From: Lunularia cruciata
Lineage: Eukaryota; Streptophyta; Marchantiopsida; Lunulariales; Lunulariaceae
DNA length: 64,000 bases
Direction of reading: 5' to 3'
Assembly (NCBI GenBank): GCA_948567375.1
Contig: OX419756.1
Coordinates: 52,430,552-52,494,551 of the forward strand
This document shows positions 1 through 11,230 of this stretch, piece after piece; the first letter of the stretch is position 1; each line of letters opens with the position of its first letter. The notes under the pieces are model-generated. The model searched no databases, was not told the origin of the DNA, and saw only the letters and a program-made list of their open reading frames with translations. Position numbers and translations under genes: made by a program.

Positions 1-129
1 GTTGGGATATGGTAGTCAAGAAGGTGGAAGTATGAAGTACATGAGATGGTGGAGGAGCAAGAAGAGATTTTGGAACAAGTGGATCTTGGCCAAAATTGAA
101 GAAGAAAGGAGAGAATTGTAGTGCTTACC

Positions 130-530
130 TATAAAAGACCAAATCCAAGGAGAGAAATAGGAGAATGGAAACTCACATTGGGACACTTGAAGAGAGAGAA
201 ATCCAAATGCCTAGCATGAGCTTTGGCTTTGGTATTTATAGGTAGCATACAAGGCCTTTGAGAAGCTTCTCAAGAAGCTTCCTCAAGCTGCTTTCTTAGA
301 GTGCAAGCCAAGTTAACTAGGAAGCTTCTCAAGAAGCTTCCTTCTAGAAGCCGCCTACTTGGCATGCAAGCTAAGCTAGTTAGAAGCTTCTAGAAGCTCC
401 CTTCTAGCAGCTACTTACTTGAGATGCAAGCTAAGCTTCCTAGGTACTTCCAGAATATTCTAGGCTAATTTGTCTTATGTGCTACTTTGTAAGCTTGACT
501 AACTTTCTCGTTAAACTTCATATTGTTACA
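130..530 (-). repeat. 3' LTR of A1
   Basis: About 401 bp. It matches 6076-8397 (minus the insertion) and 13241-13716. The interior is built of imperfect ~60-bp units with repeated AAGCTTC palindromes (AGAAGCTTCT type). Copy-number differences in these units explain the unequal LTR lengths of about 401, 426 and 476 bp. The sequence just inside this LTR (531-545) read on the minus strand is weakly purine-rich, consistent with a polypurine tract. Confidence 0.85.
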
Positions 531-559
531 TATTCTCACACTACTAGTTGGTGACGTCC

Positions 560-985
560 TTGTTGCCAGTGAAGCTTCAAATTCTTGGATGGCCGTCTAT
601 GCATTCTGGATGTGAGAAAGAGGTTCCCATGTGGCATCATGGAGGGGATACCCTTTCCAAAGGATCTTGTACTCCATATGTTGGTGATGGTCTTGTTGAA
701 TATGGCAACGCGTGAAGATACGATCAACTTTGTACTCCTCATGATCATTGATAGGGATAGGAAGAGGTGGCAGTTGGACTTGAGAGTAAAAGGAAGAGGG
801 GTTAGGAACAAAGGGTTTCAACTTGGAAACATGATAGACATGATGGATACGCATGTGACAAGGCAAGGCAAGTCGATAAGCAACAAGAGAGAATTTGGAT
901 GATATCAAAGGGTCCTATCCAATTAGTGGCAATTTTACAAACTTTGGTATCAAGTGGGAGAGGGAGGTTACTAAAGGATAGCATG
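560..985 (-). pseudogene. integrase C-terminal tail plus chromodomain (A1)
   Basis: Minus-strand translation shows the motif HHVYHVSKLKPF, typical of the end of gypsy integrase, then a chromodomain core ILWKGYPLHDATWEP. The chromodomain puts this family among the chromoviruses, where it is thought to guide integration to particular chromatin. Several overlapping frames are needed, so it is frameshifted. Confidence 0.75.
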
Positions 986-1422
986 ACTTTATCACCGACT
1001 TCAAAGGTGAGATCACGACGATGGTGGTCCGCATATTGTTTTTGGCAATTCTAAGCAACAAGGAGGTGAGACTTGGCTTGTTGGAGAGATTGGGATATAG
1101 TGGTCAAGAATGTGGGAGTATGAGGAACCTAAGATGGAGGAGGAGCAAGAAGAGAATCTGGAACAAGCGGATCTTGGCCAAAATTGAAAAAGAAAGGAGA
1201 AAATCCGGTGCTTGCATGTTTGGAATTGTTGTATGCAAATTCTATGATTGCAAGTCATTCATCCCAATTGGTATGGTGGACATTGACAAAGGCACGCAAT
1301 ATATTCTCTAATGTACGATTTGCATATTTGGTTTGTCTATCAATTTGAGGATGATAGGCCGTGGACAAAGCAAGCTTTGTGCCGAGTATTTGGAAGAATG
1401 CTTGCCAAAACTTCCTGGTAAA

Positions 1423-1947
1423 TCAAGGATCACGGTTGGAGATGAGTACACATGGCATCCCATGATGCTTGAAGACATTGTCAAAGTAGATTTTCACTAA
1501 GGTTGGAGCATCCACGGTATCACAGGTTGGTGCCAAGTGGATTTGCTTACTAAGCTTATCCACAAACACCACAATTGCGGTGTGTCCTTGTTTTGTCTTT
1601 GGCAAGGATGTGATGAGATCCAAGCTCACATGCTCCCAACAAGCAAGTGATTGAAGGAGTACACTCGGCTTCTAGTTTTTGGCCTTGTTACGTTGGCAAC
1701 TCTCACACGATTGGACAAATTCTTGAACATCTTGTGTCATGTTGGGCCACCACCATTTGACGTTGGAAGATACCCAAGGTCTTGTCCACACCCATGTGAC
1801 CAGTGATGGGTAAATCATGGGCTTCTTGAAGGCGCACAAGTCAAAGATCACCTCTAGTTGGAACATAAATCCGGTCCTCATGGAGTAAAAGGCCCTCCTT
1901 GATGGAAAAGGAGTTGTACTCCTTATCACATGCGGTAAGGCAACCAT
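1423..1947 (-). pseudogene. integrase core and zinc-binding part (A1)
   Basis: Minus-strand pieces at 1672-1947 and 1423-1629 read as gypsy integrase. The first includes the region leading to the CESCQRNK zinc-finger end. The second begins MSLDLITSLPKTKQG and contains VFVDKLSKQIHLAP, the usual first catalytic-Asp region, and HGMPCVLISNRDP, the second Asp region. In an active enzyme this joins the cDNA to host DNA. Frameshifts separate the pieces. Confidence 0.82.
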
Positions 1948-1984
1948 GTACCATTGGGAAGAAGGGATCTTGGTTTAGAGCTGA

Positions 1985-2473
1985 CTAAAACTTGTTTTGG
2001 ACCTTGGAATCAACTGACACCATTGAAATTGCCGTTGTGATGAGAGGAAGAGACTTCAAATCAGGTAGTTGTGATAAAGCATCAAGGATGACATGGAACC
2101 GACTTGGTTTGTGCTCAAGTTTGATATCATACAATTGGAGTTGTTCCTCCCATTGATGATGTTGACTCTTCATGTGTTCAAAGTGTAAGGTCTGCAACAA
2201 TGGTTTGTGATCAGTTTGTATGATCACTTGTTTCCCCAAGAGTTAATGCCTCCATGCCTTGGTGGCGTATACCATTACAAGTTGTTCTCAATCTGAAATA
2301 GAGTAGTTTAGTTTAGTCGTATTGAGTCGGCAAGACACAAAGGCAATGGGATAGAGTCCATCTGGGAATTCTTGTTGCAGTACAGCTCTAATTGCAAAGT
2401 TAGAAGCATCAAAATCAATCACACAAGGTAGTTGAGGATCATATGGTTGAAGAATGGGTCTTGACGACACCAT
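1985..2473 (-). pseudogene. RNase H domain (A1)
   Basis: Minus-strand fragments carry CVIDFDASNFAIRAVLQQE (2288-2473) and IIQTDHKPLLQTL (1985-2239). These are the hallmark DAS and TDHKPL motifs of gypsy RNase H, which removes RNA during reverse transcription. Two frames are needed, so the copy is broken. Confidence 0.82.
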
Positions 2474-2547
2474 ATGCTTTAATTTCTAGAATGCTTCTTC
2501 ATGCTTGGTGGTCCACTAGAAGCTCAAGTTTTTTCCTAAGAGGTCAG

Positions 2548-3349
2548 TCAATGGTGCAGCCACATGAGCATAATAGTGGATGAACCGTCGATAAAAACTG
2601 GCCAATCCATTGAATGCCTATACTTTTGTAGCATCTTTTGGGGTAGGCCAATTAGTAATGGCCTTGATCTTCTCTTCTTCAATCTTGATCCCCTCTGATG
2701 AGATCTTATGACCCAAGAAGGTAACCTCCTTTTGCCAAAAGGCACACTTTGATTTCTTGCAGTAAAATTTCCATTGTTGTAGTCGTCTTAGGACTTCTTG
2801 CACATGATTCACGTGTTATGCCTCTGTCTTGCTACAGATTAAGATATCATCCAAGAACACCACCACGGACCAATCCAATAGTCCATCCAACATCTGATGC
2901 ATCTGATCCATGAAGACTGATGGAGCATTAGTGAGTCCGAAAGGTAGAACTCTCCACTCAAAATGCCCATACCTTGTGTGAAAGGCAGTCTTTTGCACAT
3001 CCACTCTATCAATAGGAATTTGCCAATAGCCACTATGAAGATCCAACTTGGAAAAGTAGCGTGCTCCACTTAGTTGATCAAGCAAGTCATCAATCTGAGG
3101 CAAGAGATATGCATTCTTCATGGTTTGCTTATTGAGCCCATGATAATCAATACAAAAATGAAGTCCTCCAGCCTTCTTTGGAACAAATAGTACCGGTGCT
3201 CCCCAAGGAGAGGTATTATGTTGTATGGAGTCCTTCTCCAACAACTCTGTAAGTGTTGTTTGCAAGTCCTCCAACTCCTTTGGTGAGAGCCGATAGATTA
3301 GTCTACTCACTAGAGTACTCCTTGGCAATAACTCGATCTTGAAGTGCAT
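2548..3349 (-). pseudogene. reverse transcriptase (A1)
   Basis: The minus-strand ORF 2816-3349 shows gypsy RT blocks in order: [23 protein letters not shown] (as [12 protein letters not shown]), [26 protein letters not shown] and the catalytic VVFLDDILI. 2618-2812 continues with the thumb/connection region (KEVTFLGHKIS). A stop and frame change near 2815 split the domain. The YxDD-type motif is FLDD here, normal for this group. Confidence 0.88.
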
Positions 3350-3352
3350 ACC

Positions 3353-4117
3353 TCAATCGGAGGGTAATCCCTTTGACAGATTATCCTGAAACACACCCGC
3401 AAACTCCTTAGCTATCCGGTCAACCATTGCTTGATGAGGCTCTTGGCCCTCCGCAGATTGTTCTTGTGCAATTGGCTTGATCCACACCGCAAATACAGAC
3501 TTATCTTCCTCCAAAGCTTGCTCTATGGCTCCTTTACTAACAAATTTCCATTCTAGGGACTCATCTCTCTTCCAAGCTTGCTCCTTGGTTGCCTTCTTGG
3601 CAAACTTCCCATCTTGGGACTCATCTTCCTTCCAGGTTTGCTCTATGGCTACCTTCTTGACAAAATTCCCATCTTGGGACTGAGTATTCTTAGGTGTTTT
3701 ACTCAGAGGTATCAGACAACCTAACTGGAAATTCCAACCTTGGTGTTGTACTTGAATTTGGCGTTGGGTCCAATCGAATTGAACCTTATGATATTCAAGC
3801 CAAGGTAGACCTTGAATGATATCATAGTGCAGAGGTGCCACCACAAACTTCATACACTCCAAATACTCCTTCCCAATCTTGAAGGTAATAGGATGCAAAG
3901 TGCAGAATGCAAAACACTTTCTACCATCCGCCATCATCAAACTACTTCCAATCGCTGGCTTGATAGAAATACACAATTCCTTTGCTACTTGCATAAACAT
4001 ATAATTCTCTAAACTTCCAGAATCAACTAAAATCCTACAACCCTGATTAGATATCATACCTTGCAAGTGAAGCAAAATTGCATAGGTTGAGCCTTCAATC
4101 CCATTGGAACTAATCAA
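3353..4117 (-). pseudogene. aspartic protease and linker (A1)
   Basis: Minus-strand ORF of 254 aa. ILVDSGSLENYM is the retropepsin active-site region (DSG), followed by CMKFVVAPLHYDIIQGLPWL, the conserved end of gypsy protease. The C-terminal half (3498-3677 on the plus strand) is three tandem 60-bp units encoding a 20-aa repeat with core KFxKKxxxEQxWKxDES. The corresponding linker in A2 has four units. Confidence 0.82.
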
Positions 4118-4133
4118 GTTCCCAATCTGTGGC

Positions 4134-4568
4134 TCAAAATCTCCTTCTGGGATTCTTTGTTTCCTTGATCATTCCACTCCACAACCTCCACTTGGGCAAC
4201 TTGTTGAGGTTGTCTATTCTTGAGTGGACATTCAGCAATGCAATGCCCCAATTGGCAATAATAAAAACAACCACCATTTTTTTGCAATTTCTCTCTATCT
4301 GCCGTCCCAAGTGGTCTTCATTGAATGGCATCAATCTCCATTGGTGCTGGCTCCTCCACTTGTGTGTAGTATATTGGTAGGCTCTATGGAGGTTGAGGTC
4401 GAGACCAAGTTGTTGCCACCAAGGAATCAAAACATTTGGCCAACCGCATGGTTTCCTCCAAGTGTTATGGCTCCTGCATAGTTACCTCTAATTTGGTTCT
4501 TGCCTTCAAGCCCCTCACAAATCAATCCAGAGCTTCACCTTCCAATATATCTAGAATTTGCATGATGG
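4134..4568 (-). pseudogene. gag C-terminal part with CCHC knuckle (A1)
   Basis: Reading the minus strand near 4225-4290 gives CFYYCQLGHCIAECP. This is a CCHC nucleic-acid-binding knuckle with one extra residue between the first two Cys. The copy in A2 (12139-12324) has the cleaner spacing but has lost its first Cys. The gag frame is interrupted just upstream by the solo LTR at 4569-5320. Confidence 0.65.
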
Positions 4569-5320
4569 TGTAATACTTTGAGGACAAGAGAACAGAGAAA
4601 ACACATATTGAACACTCAAACATTCGATGCCCCAAAGGAGCACCTTCTCTTTATTATATAGACAAAGAGGATCTCCTCCAAGGAAGCTCCACCATAGGAT
4701 TAGGGACACAGATAGGTGACATGTCAGCAAGCTCCACCCTTGGATTACTTACTTGGATGGGTGACATGTCTGGTCTAGGTCCTGTCTGGTTGGTCAAACA
4801 AGCTTTGATCGGAGGGAATCTTTTAGGAAATCTTCCTGTAGGCATCTCAGAATCACGTGAGTAAGGTACCGTTGGAAAGCTCTCAATGAGACAAAGTGGA
4901 GGGGAGGGAAGGCCAACTTTTCCTCTGTTGGGGGGGGGGGTCCATACATTTTTGAGGCCTAATTCATCCGTTTAGGCCTCCAAAATTGCCTTTAAAGATT
5001 TCAGGCATATTTTGGTTCCTACTCTATTAGTAGAAGTACCCTTTTGGTGATATCTCTTTTTGATCTGTTTATTCCATCATGTGTAACATCCTTCCAGATG
5101 TTACCAAACCAATTTTCACCTTTAAATCATATGTCTAGCTATTGGTTCTAAGGTTCTCAAGTCTATTTCGGTTTCTGCCCTATTAGTAGAAGTACTCTTT
5201 TGGTGATACTTCTATCTTATCTATTGTCACCATCATGTATACCATCATGTATAACATCATTCTAGATATTACCAAACCGAATTTCACATCTAGATCATAT
5301 GGCTAGCTCTTGGTATTACA
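4569..5320 (-). mobile_element. solo LTR of gypsy family B inside A1 gag
   Basis: This 752-bp segment begins TGTAATAC and ends GTATTACA. It matches 24920-25659 (inverted) and 28071-28820 (same orientation). A2 gives the uninterrupted site at about 12485 (catgatggtgttttgg), so this is a clean insertion. The flanks are gatgg (4564-4568) and aatgg (5321-5325), a 5-bp target duplication with one change. The right half contains a 156-bp tandem duplication (second unit from about 5180). An 11-G run lies at 4930-4940. Confidence 0.92.
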
Positions 5321-5325
5321 AATGG

Positions 5326-5804
5326 TGTTTTGGAACTACTTGATGTAACTTCTTACAAAGCCAATTTGTTTCAACTCTGCCAGCTTATCTTGTGCAGCTC
5401 ATGTGGCATTTATAGCTTAAAAATGACTAATTATTGTGCTTTTGAATTCTGCATGTCAAGATTGGTGTAACAATTTGTCGTTCAGCTCGCTCCACTCGAT
5501 ATCTCCACCATAGCTTTGCTACTCCATCCAATTAACTAGAAGCCAAGAGAATCTGTTTTTGCTCGTCTTATAGATTGGTAGCTTCAAAATAACATTCACA
5601 ATCAAACACAAAATTCTCCACTACACCAAGAAGATTCTTGCCTTCAAATACCTTGGGTTTAGGAAATCTGATCCGATCTTCTCCCTCTTGAATTGGTACT
5701 CTCTCCACCTGCTCTTGTTGTTGAAGATCTTGTTCATCCAACAATCGAGTAAGGTGCTCAATTCGTTGTTGCATGGTAAGGATAACATCGGGTATTGCCG
5801 CCAT
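5326..5804 (-). pseudogene. gag N-terminal part (A1)
   Basis: The minus-strand start ATG at 5804 reads MAAIPDVILTMQQRIEHLTR. It continues with a Gln/Glu-rich coiled region, then a retrotransposon gag segment (FPKPKVFEGK, FVFDCECYFEATN). The 5568-5804 piece is intact for 78 codons, then frame changes follow. The same start recurs in A2 at 12973. Confidence 0.75.
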
Positions 5805-6060
5805 GGTTGCTACTCTATCACACCACTCCCAATCTATCTAATTTATTAACACATAGAAACAACATGCCCAATGTTCTCCATAAGTTACAATCAGAAGCAC
5901 CAAGGGTTCCTCAAATATGGTGATCATATGCAAAAAATCTTGTCCAAAGTGCGAGGTGATGAATTGTGTGAAACGATGTTTGGGTAGTATTTGGACACAA
6001 AAATCCCAATGGTTTGGTGAAAGTAGATTTGGTGGTCCATAAATTCCATCCATCCCATTC

Positions 6061-6074
6061 CCGCTTTGATACCA
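6061..6074 (-). other. primer binding site of A1 (tRNA-iMet)
   Basis: On the minus strand, one base inside the 5' LTR end, the sequence is TGGTATCAAAGCGG. This is close to the plant initiator-tRNA-Met PBS TGGTATCAGAGC. It fixes the element's direction and the inner LTR boundary at 6076. Confidence 0.85.
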
Positions 6075-6075
6075 A

Positions 6076-8397
6076 TGTAAAAGACCAAATCCGAGGAGAG
6101 AAATAGGAGAATGGAAACTCACATTGGAACACTTGAATGAGAGAAAACTCCGAATGCCTAGCATGAGCTTTGGCTTTGGTATTTATAGGTAGCATACAAG
6201 GCTTTTGAGAAGCTTCTCAAGAATCTTCCTCAAGCCGCTTTCTTAGTGTAATATCCACATTTTTGTTTTTTCTCAATTTTGAAGAAGAAGTGCCTTGTTG
6301 AAACCAAATTGAAACCAAATGGAGAAGAAATGAGTAGAAACTTGTGTTTTGATCAAGCCTGAGGAAGTCGACTTTGTGTTAGAGGAAGAAGGGCTTGGAT
6401 TGGATCAGATCAAACCCAAAGAAGCTTACTTCATATCAGAGGAGGAGGAAGAAGAAGAAGGTCAGACGCCGATGGAGGGTTTCTTTGCATCGGAATGAAG
6501 GTTACAAGTCAAGAATACTGCGGGGTCATATCTCAATGAAAAAAGGTTCAAATCATGTGTGCTATATCTTGTTGGAAGCATCTCGTTCAGTGCTTTCCAT
6601 TGCCACCAAAATCATAGAGTTTAAATGTCTATAGAAAAGGTTATAAGCATTTGAAGTTTTGGAAGTAGTTTGGTGTCCTCGGGTCTACAAGACTTCGGAC
6701 TTTGGACTTTAGACTTCGGGTTTACATGACTTTAGGTCTAAGGACTTTGCCTCAAGATAAATATGATTCAACCCAAGGTAGTCGACCTTGGAGTGCAGTG
6801 AAGGTGACTTCGGGAGTCTTGTCATGCGCATTAGAAGAAGTTAGAGTAAGGAAAGAAGATATTTAGGATACACATGACTTCAATTTCAATTCTGTTTGAA
6901 GATAGGATAGAATTAGAAGAGAAATATTAATAGTGAATGAACCCAAAGTGCAAGATCAGACAGTAAGTGTGTCTTTGGGTCAATTACATGAGCGATTAGG
7001 GGACAACGGGTTACAAATTGAAGGCGTAGATAGTATACCTATGCTTTCAATTACAAATCTTGATGAGGAGGTAGTACAATTAACAAAAGAATTGATAGTA
7101 GCAAAGTACAATGTTGCAAAAGTAAGAATTTAGGTGTCTTTGGACTTGTCATTTGAGACATTAGAGAAGAGTGGGTCGGGAGATAAAGAAGTAGATGGAT
7201 TACATATGACCTAGATTGTAGTTCCTTGTGAAGAAGTAGTAGAAATAATGAAAGACTTGGTAGAATCAATACCCGCAAAAGGAAAAGTGATAGGAAGATT
7301 GGGATTGAAAGCCAATGAAGAGATTGACATCGGATCAGAGTAGTAACAATTTTGAGATTTGAAGAGGCAGATATGAAGAGGTGCATTGTCATTTTGGATT
7401 TGTAGGTTTGTAGAGTTGTTAGGAAACGGTGTAGTTGTTAGAATTGTTGTTTGCTTCACTATTCAAGAGTGGCATTCATAGTCATATGTTGTTCAGTATT
7501 CATATTTCTGAAGATAGATAAAGCAAAGTGCTGATTCAGTGCTCATCGCTTGAGCTTAATTCCAAGTATCAACTATGTGTTTATGTTTGTGAGTCTTGGG
7601 AGAATTTTGAAGTTCAAGTCAATGTGCTTGTTGGATGTTGGATTCCGTAGCCTTGATCGTCATTCTGTGTGTTTGATGTTAAGTGAGGTGCAATCGGAGC
7701 AATGCCTTGACAAATCTGAGAGGAATTGTAGTGTTGGTAGTATTCTGCATTTGGGAGTGCAACGCAAAGTTGATGTGAAGCAATTTTGATCAAAGAAGTT
7801 GTGCCTTCAATAGAGAGGTGGAACACAATTCTAAGGCAAAGTCGTTTTACAGTGAAGTGCCGTCTTTGGGAGAATCTGAATCATCACAATCAAGATTTGT
7901 TTGGACAGAATTTGCTATGTTGTGATTAAAGAGTGTGCATTCGTGACAAGTTATCAAGATTGTGAGCTTGTTACTCTCTTTTGGGTGTGGTTTCTACCTG
8001 AGAGATTAAAGACACAACCAAGAAGAACTACATTGTGACATTTGACTTTGTATTTAGACATTTTTGACTAGTATCTCTATGGGAACAAACTTTACTTACC
8101 TGATTACCGCAAAAGTGATATTTGCCAGGTTGTCACACTTAGAGTGCAAGCCGAGTTAACTAGAAAGCTTCTCAAGAAGCTTCCTTCTAGAAGCCGCATA
8201 CTTGGCGTGCAAGCTAAGCTAGTTGGAAGCTTCTAGAAGCTTCCTTCTAGAAGCTACTTACTTGAGGTGCAAGCTAAGCTAGCCAAGAAGCTTCCCAAGA
8301 AGCTTCCTAGATACTTCCAAAATATTCTAGGCTAATTTTTCTTATGTGCTACTTTGTAAGCCCAACTAACATCCTCGCTAAACTCCATATTGTTACA
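6076..8397 (-). repeat. 5' LTR of A1, split by an insertion
   Basis: The two halves, 6076-6246 and 8138-8397, together give a ~426-bp LTR matching 130-530. The break falls at cttag in the LTR. The element at 6247-8137 separates the halves. Confidence 0.88.
6247..8137 (+). mobile_element. TG...CA element C, probable large solo LTR
   Basis: This 1,891-bp insertion begins TGTAATATCC and ends GGTTGTCACA. It is flanked by perfect 5-bp repeats cttag (6242-6246 and 8138-8142). The uninterrupted site is visible in the other A LTRs (cttagagtgcaag). Ends and duplication length fit an LTR retroelement. There is no internal PBS, coding domain or second LTR, so a solo LTR or a non-autonomous element is likely. 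The plus orientation is inferred only from the TGTAATATCC start. Small ORFs inside (e.g. 6933-7133) are unrecognised. Confidence 0.82.
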
Positions 8398-9221
8398 TAT
8401 CCTATTTGGAATTATTTTATACAAACTCAACAATGGCAAGACATTCATCCCAATTGGTATGGTGAACATTGACAAAGGCACAAAGCATATCTTCCAAGGT
8501 GTGATTTGCATGTTCAATTTGTCCATCAGTTTGAGGATGATAGACCATGGACAAAGCAAGCTTGGTGCCAAGTATCTAGAAGAATATTTGCCACAATTTT
8601 CCAGTGAATTGAGGATCACGGTCAGAGATGAGTACACAAGGCATCCCATGATACTTAAAGACAATGTCAAAATAGATATGTGCCAACATTGGAGCATCCA
8701 TAATATCAAAGGTTGGTGCCAAATGGATTTTCTTACTAAGATAATCCACAAACACCCCTATTTTTATGTGACCTTGCTTTGTCTTGGGAAAGGATGTAAT
8801 GAGATCCAAGCTCATGTGTTCTCATCTAACAGATGAAATGGGGAGTGGTTGAAGGAGTCCACTCAATTTTTGATTTTTAGCCTTGTTAATATTGGTAGCT
8901 CTCACACGATTAGATAAACTCTTGAACATCTTGTGTCATGTTGGGCCACCACTAGTGGCATTGGAGGGTACCCAAGGTCTTGTCTACACCCATGTGACCA
9001 ATAATTGGTAAGTCATGGGCTTCTTGGAGATCACCCTTGGCTAGAACATATATATGGTCCTCATAGAATAAAAGGTCTTTGTTGAAAGAGAAGGTGTTAT
9101 ACTCCTTATTGCATGTTGCAAGATGACCTTGTACCATCTGAAAGAAGGGATCTTGCTGTAGAGTTGTCCTAAACTTGATTTGGACCTTGTAATCGATTGA
9201 CATTGTCATAATTGCCGCCAT
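8398..9221 (-). pseudogene. integrase region of A2
   Basis: 8576-8815 on the minus strand reads MSLDLITSFPKTKQG...FVDYLSKKIHLAP...VLISDRDPQFTGKLW, the integrase core with both Asp regions. 8952-9221 holds the RNase H-integrase linker with LPIIGHMGVDKTL, the zinc-binding H region. Frames are broken between pieces. Confidence 0.8.
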
Positions 9222-10044
9222 GATGAGTGGAAGAGACTCAAATTAGGTTGTCATGATAAGACATCAAGGATGACATGGAACTTATCAGGTTTGTACTCAA
9301 GTTTGATGTCAAATAATTGGAGTTGCTCCTCCCATTGATGATGTTGACTCTTCATGTGTTCCAAATGTAATGTCAACAAGGATTTGTGATCGGTTTGCAT
9401 GATCACCTATTTTCTCAAGAGATAATGCCTCCATACTATGGTGGCATATACCGTTGCTAATTGTTCCCAATCTTGTGTAGAGTAATTATTTTTTGTAGTG
9501 TTTAATCAGTGAGATACACAAGCAATGGGATATAGCCCAGCTGTGAATTTTTACCGCAACATAGCTCCAATGGCAAAGTTAGAAGCATCAAAGTCAACCA
9601 CACAAGGTAGTTGAGGATAATATTGTTGAAGAATGGGTCTTAAAGACACCATATGTTTCAGCTTTTAGAATGCTTCTTCATGCTTGGTAGTCCATTAAAA
9701 GCTTGAGTTTCTTTCCAAGAGGTCGATCAATGGTGTTTCCACATGTGCATAACAGGGGATGAACAATTGGTAAAAAGTTACCTATCCATTAAATGCTTGC
9801 ACCTTTATGGCATCCTTTGGAGTAGGCCAATCAATAATGGCCTTGATTTTCTCCTTTTCCATCTTGATCCCTTCTGATGAGATCTTGTGATCCAAGAAGG
9901 TAATTTCCTTTTGCTAAAAGACACGCTTTGACCTCTTGCAATAAAACTTCCATTGATGTAGTCACCTTTGGACTTCCCGCACATGATTTGCATGTTTTGC
10001 CTCCATCTTGCTATAGATTAAAATGTCATCCAAGAACACCACCA
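9222..10044 (-). pseudogene. RNase H and RT 3' part of A2
   Basis: This aligns base for base with A1 2050-2850 (for example tgatgatgttgactcttcatgtgttc and the catcttgctatagattaaaatgtc RT block). It has more stops than A1, and no frame exceeds 62 codons. The RT catalytic block is cut at 10044 by the next insertion. Confidence 0.75.
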
Positions 10045-10744
10045 TGTATTATAATGCACATTTGTGCATGTGTATGGTATTGTGATATTTAGTTTGATAT
10101 TATAAGTACTTGAGAGATATTATTTATATAGGGATAAAGGATGGTTCTACCCTAGTCATGATTAGCTAAACTTAGTCATGGCTAAGATAGAGGGGATTTT
10201 AATTTAGAGGAAGTAGAAAAGATGAGCACCACTATTTTGGATTCTAGTGTATTGACTTGGTATTATTCCTAGGTCTGTAGCTTTGATAAAAGAGTTAAGA
10301 ACTCTTGGAACCACAAGTCTTTTTTGGATTCTTTGATAGTCAAAGGACAGCCCATGTGAAGGAATCTTTGACTTAATGGTTGGATCAAGATAAGACCACA
10401 TGCTTAGGAGAATATTTCCATGAGAATGGATATTCCTTCAGCTTTTTGACTTTATTTGACTTTTAGCCTAATAACTTGAGTTACTCCAATAATTAGTAAC
10501 TTTGGTGCATAACTATTTCACAAGTATCTAAACTAGGGGTGAGGTAGTACTCATCATCCTTTCATTTGCAACTATATATCTCTCTCATTGAGTTCCCTAG
10601 TGAGCAATATCTTGAGTCTTGGAGTGTTAGCCTTGAAGGAGTATGATGGAGTTGGGGTTCTTTGCCTTTTTAGTCCATGGTGCGCTTCCATAATAGCCAT
10701 TAGAAGTTCATCCTAATTGAGAGATAGACATACTCATAATATCA
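10045..10744. mobile_element. element D, ~700-bp insertion in A2 RT
   Basis: A1 is continuous here (accaccacggaccaatccaatag), whereas A2 reads accaccatg, then 700 bp, then atcaatctaatag. The insert starts TGTATTAT and ends ATAATATCA, short inverted ends compatible with a solo LTR. No clean 5-bp duplication is seen. An alternative reading with a tat duplication would suggest a small TIR element. The interior has a TATA-like atttatatagg and no coding domain I recognise. Confidence 0.6.
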
Positions 10745-11230
10745 ATCTAATAGTACATCCAACACCCAATGCATCTGATCCATGAAGGTTGTTGGAGCAT
10801 TAGTGAGCCCAAAAGGTAGAACTCTTCATTCAAAATGCCCATACCTTGTACAAAAGGTAGTCTTTTGCACATCCTCCCTATCAATGAGATTTTCCAATAG
10901 TCATCACAAAGATCTAACTTGGAGAAGTATTGTGCTCCAATCAATTGATCAAACAAGTCATCAATTTGAGGTGAGGGATGTGCATTCTTCACTATTTGTT
11001 TATTGAGCGCACGGTAATCAATACAAAAATGAAGTCCTCCATCCTTCTTTGGAACAAACAATATTGGTACTCCCCAAGTAGATGTACTACGTCATATGAA
11101 ATCCTTCTCCAACAACTCCGTAAGTGTTGTTTGCAACTCCTCCAACTCCTTTGGTGAGAGTTCATAGATTGGTCTACTCATTAGAGTACTCCTTGGCAAT
11201 AACTCAATCTTGAAGGACATACCACAATCA
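10745..11230 (-). pseudogene. RT 5' part of A2
   Basis: The minus-strand ORF 10747-11061 shows HFCIDYRALNKQI, PSPQIDDLFDQL, FSKLDLCDDYWKI and the PFG-like region. It matches A1 RT at 2880-3200 and is interrupted by element D. Confidence 0.82.

Larger units (their letters stand above)
130..8397 (-). mobile_element. Ty3/gypsy chromovirus copy A1 (nested in A2)
   Basis: This is a full-length family-A element inserted in the integrase region of A2, in the same orientation. The order on the minus strand is LTR, PBS, gag, CCHC, protease, RT, RNase H, integrase, chromodomain, LTR. The flanking 5-mers are ttacc (left) and tatcc (right), a decayed target duplication. The LTR ends are TGTAACA...TTTTACA, with the left copy mutated to TATAAAAG on the plus strand. 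The ORFs are broken. Two later insertions lie inside it, at 4569-5320 and 6247-8137. Confidence 0.88.
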
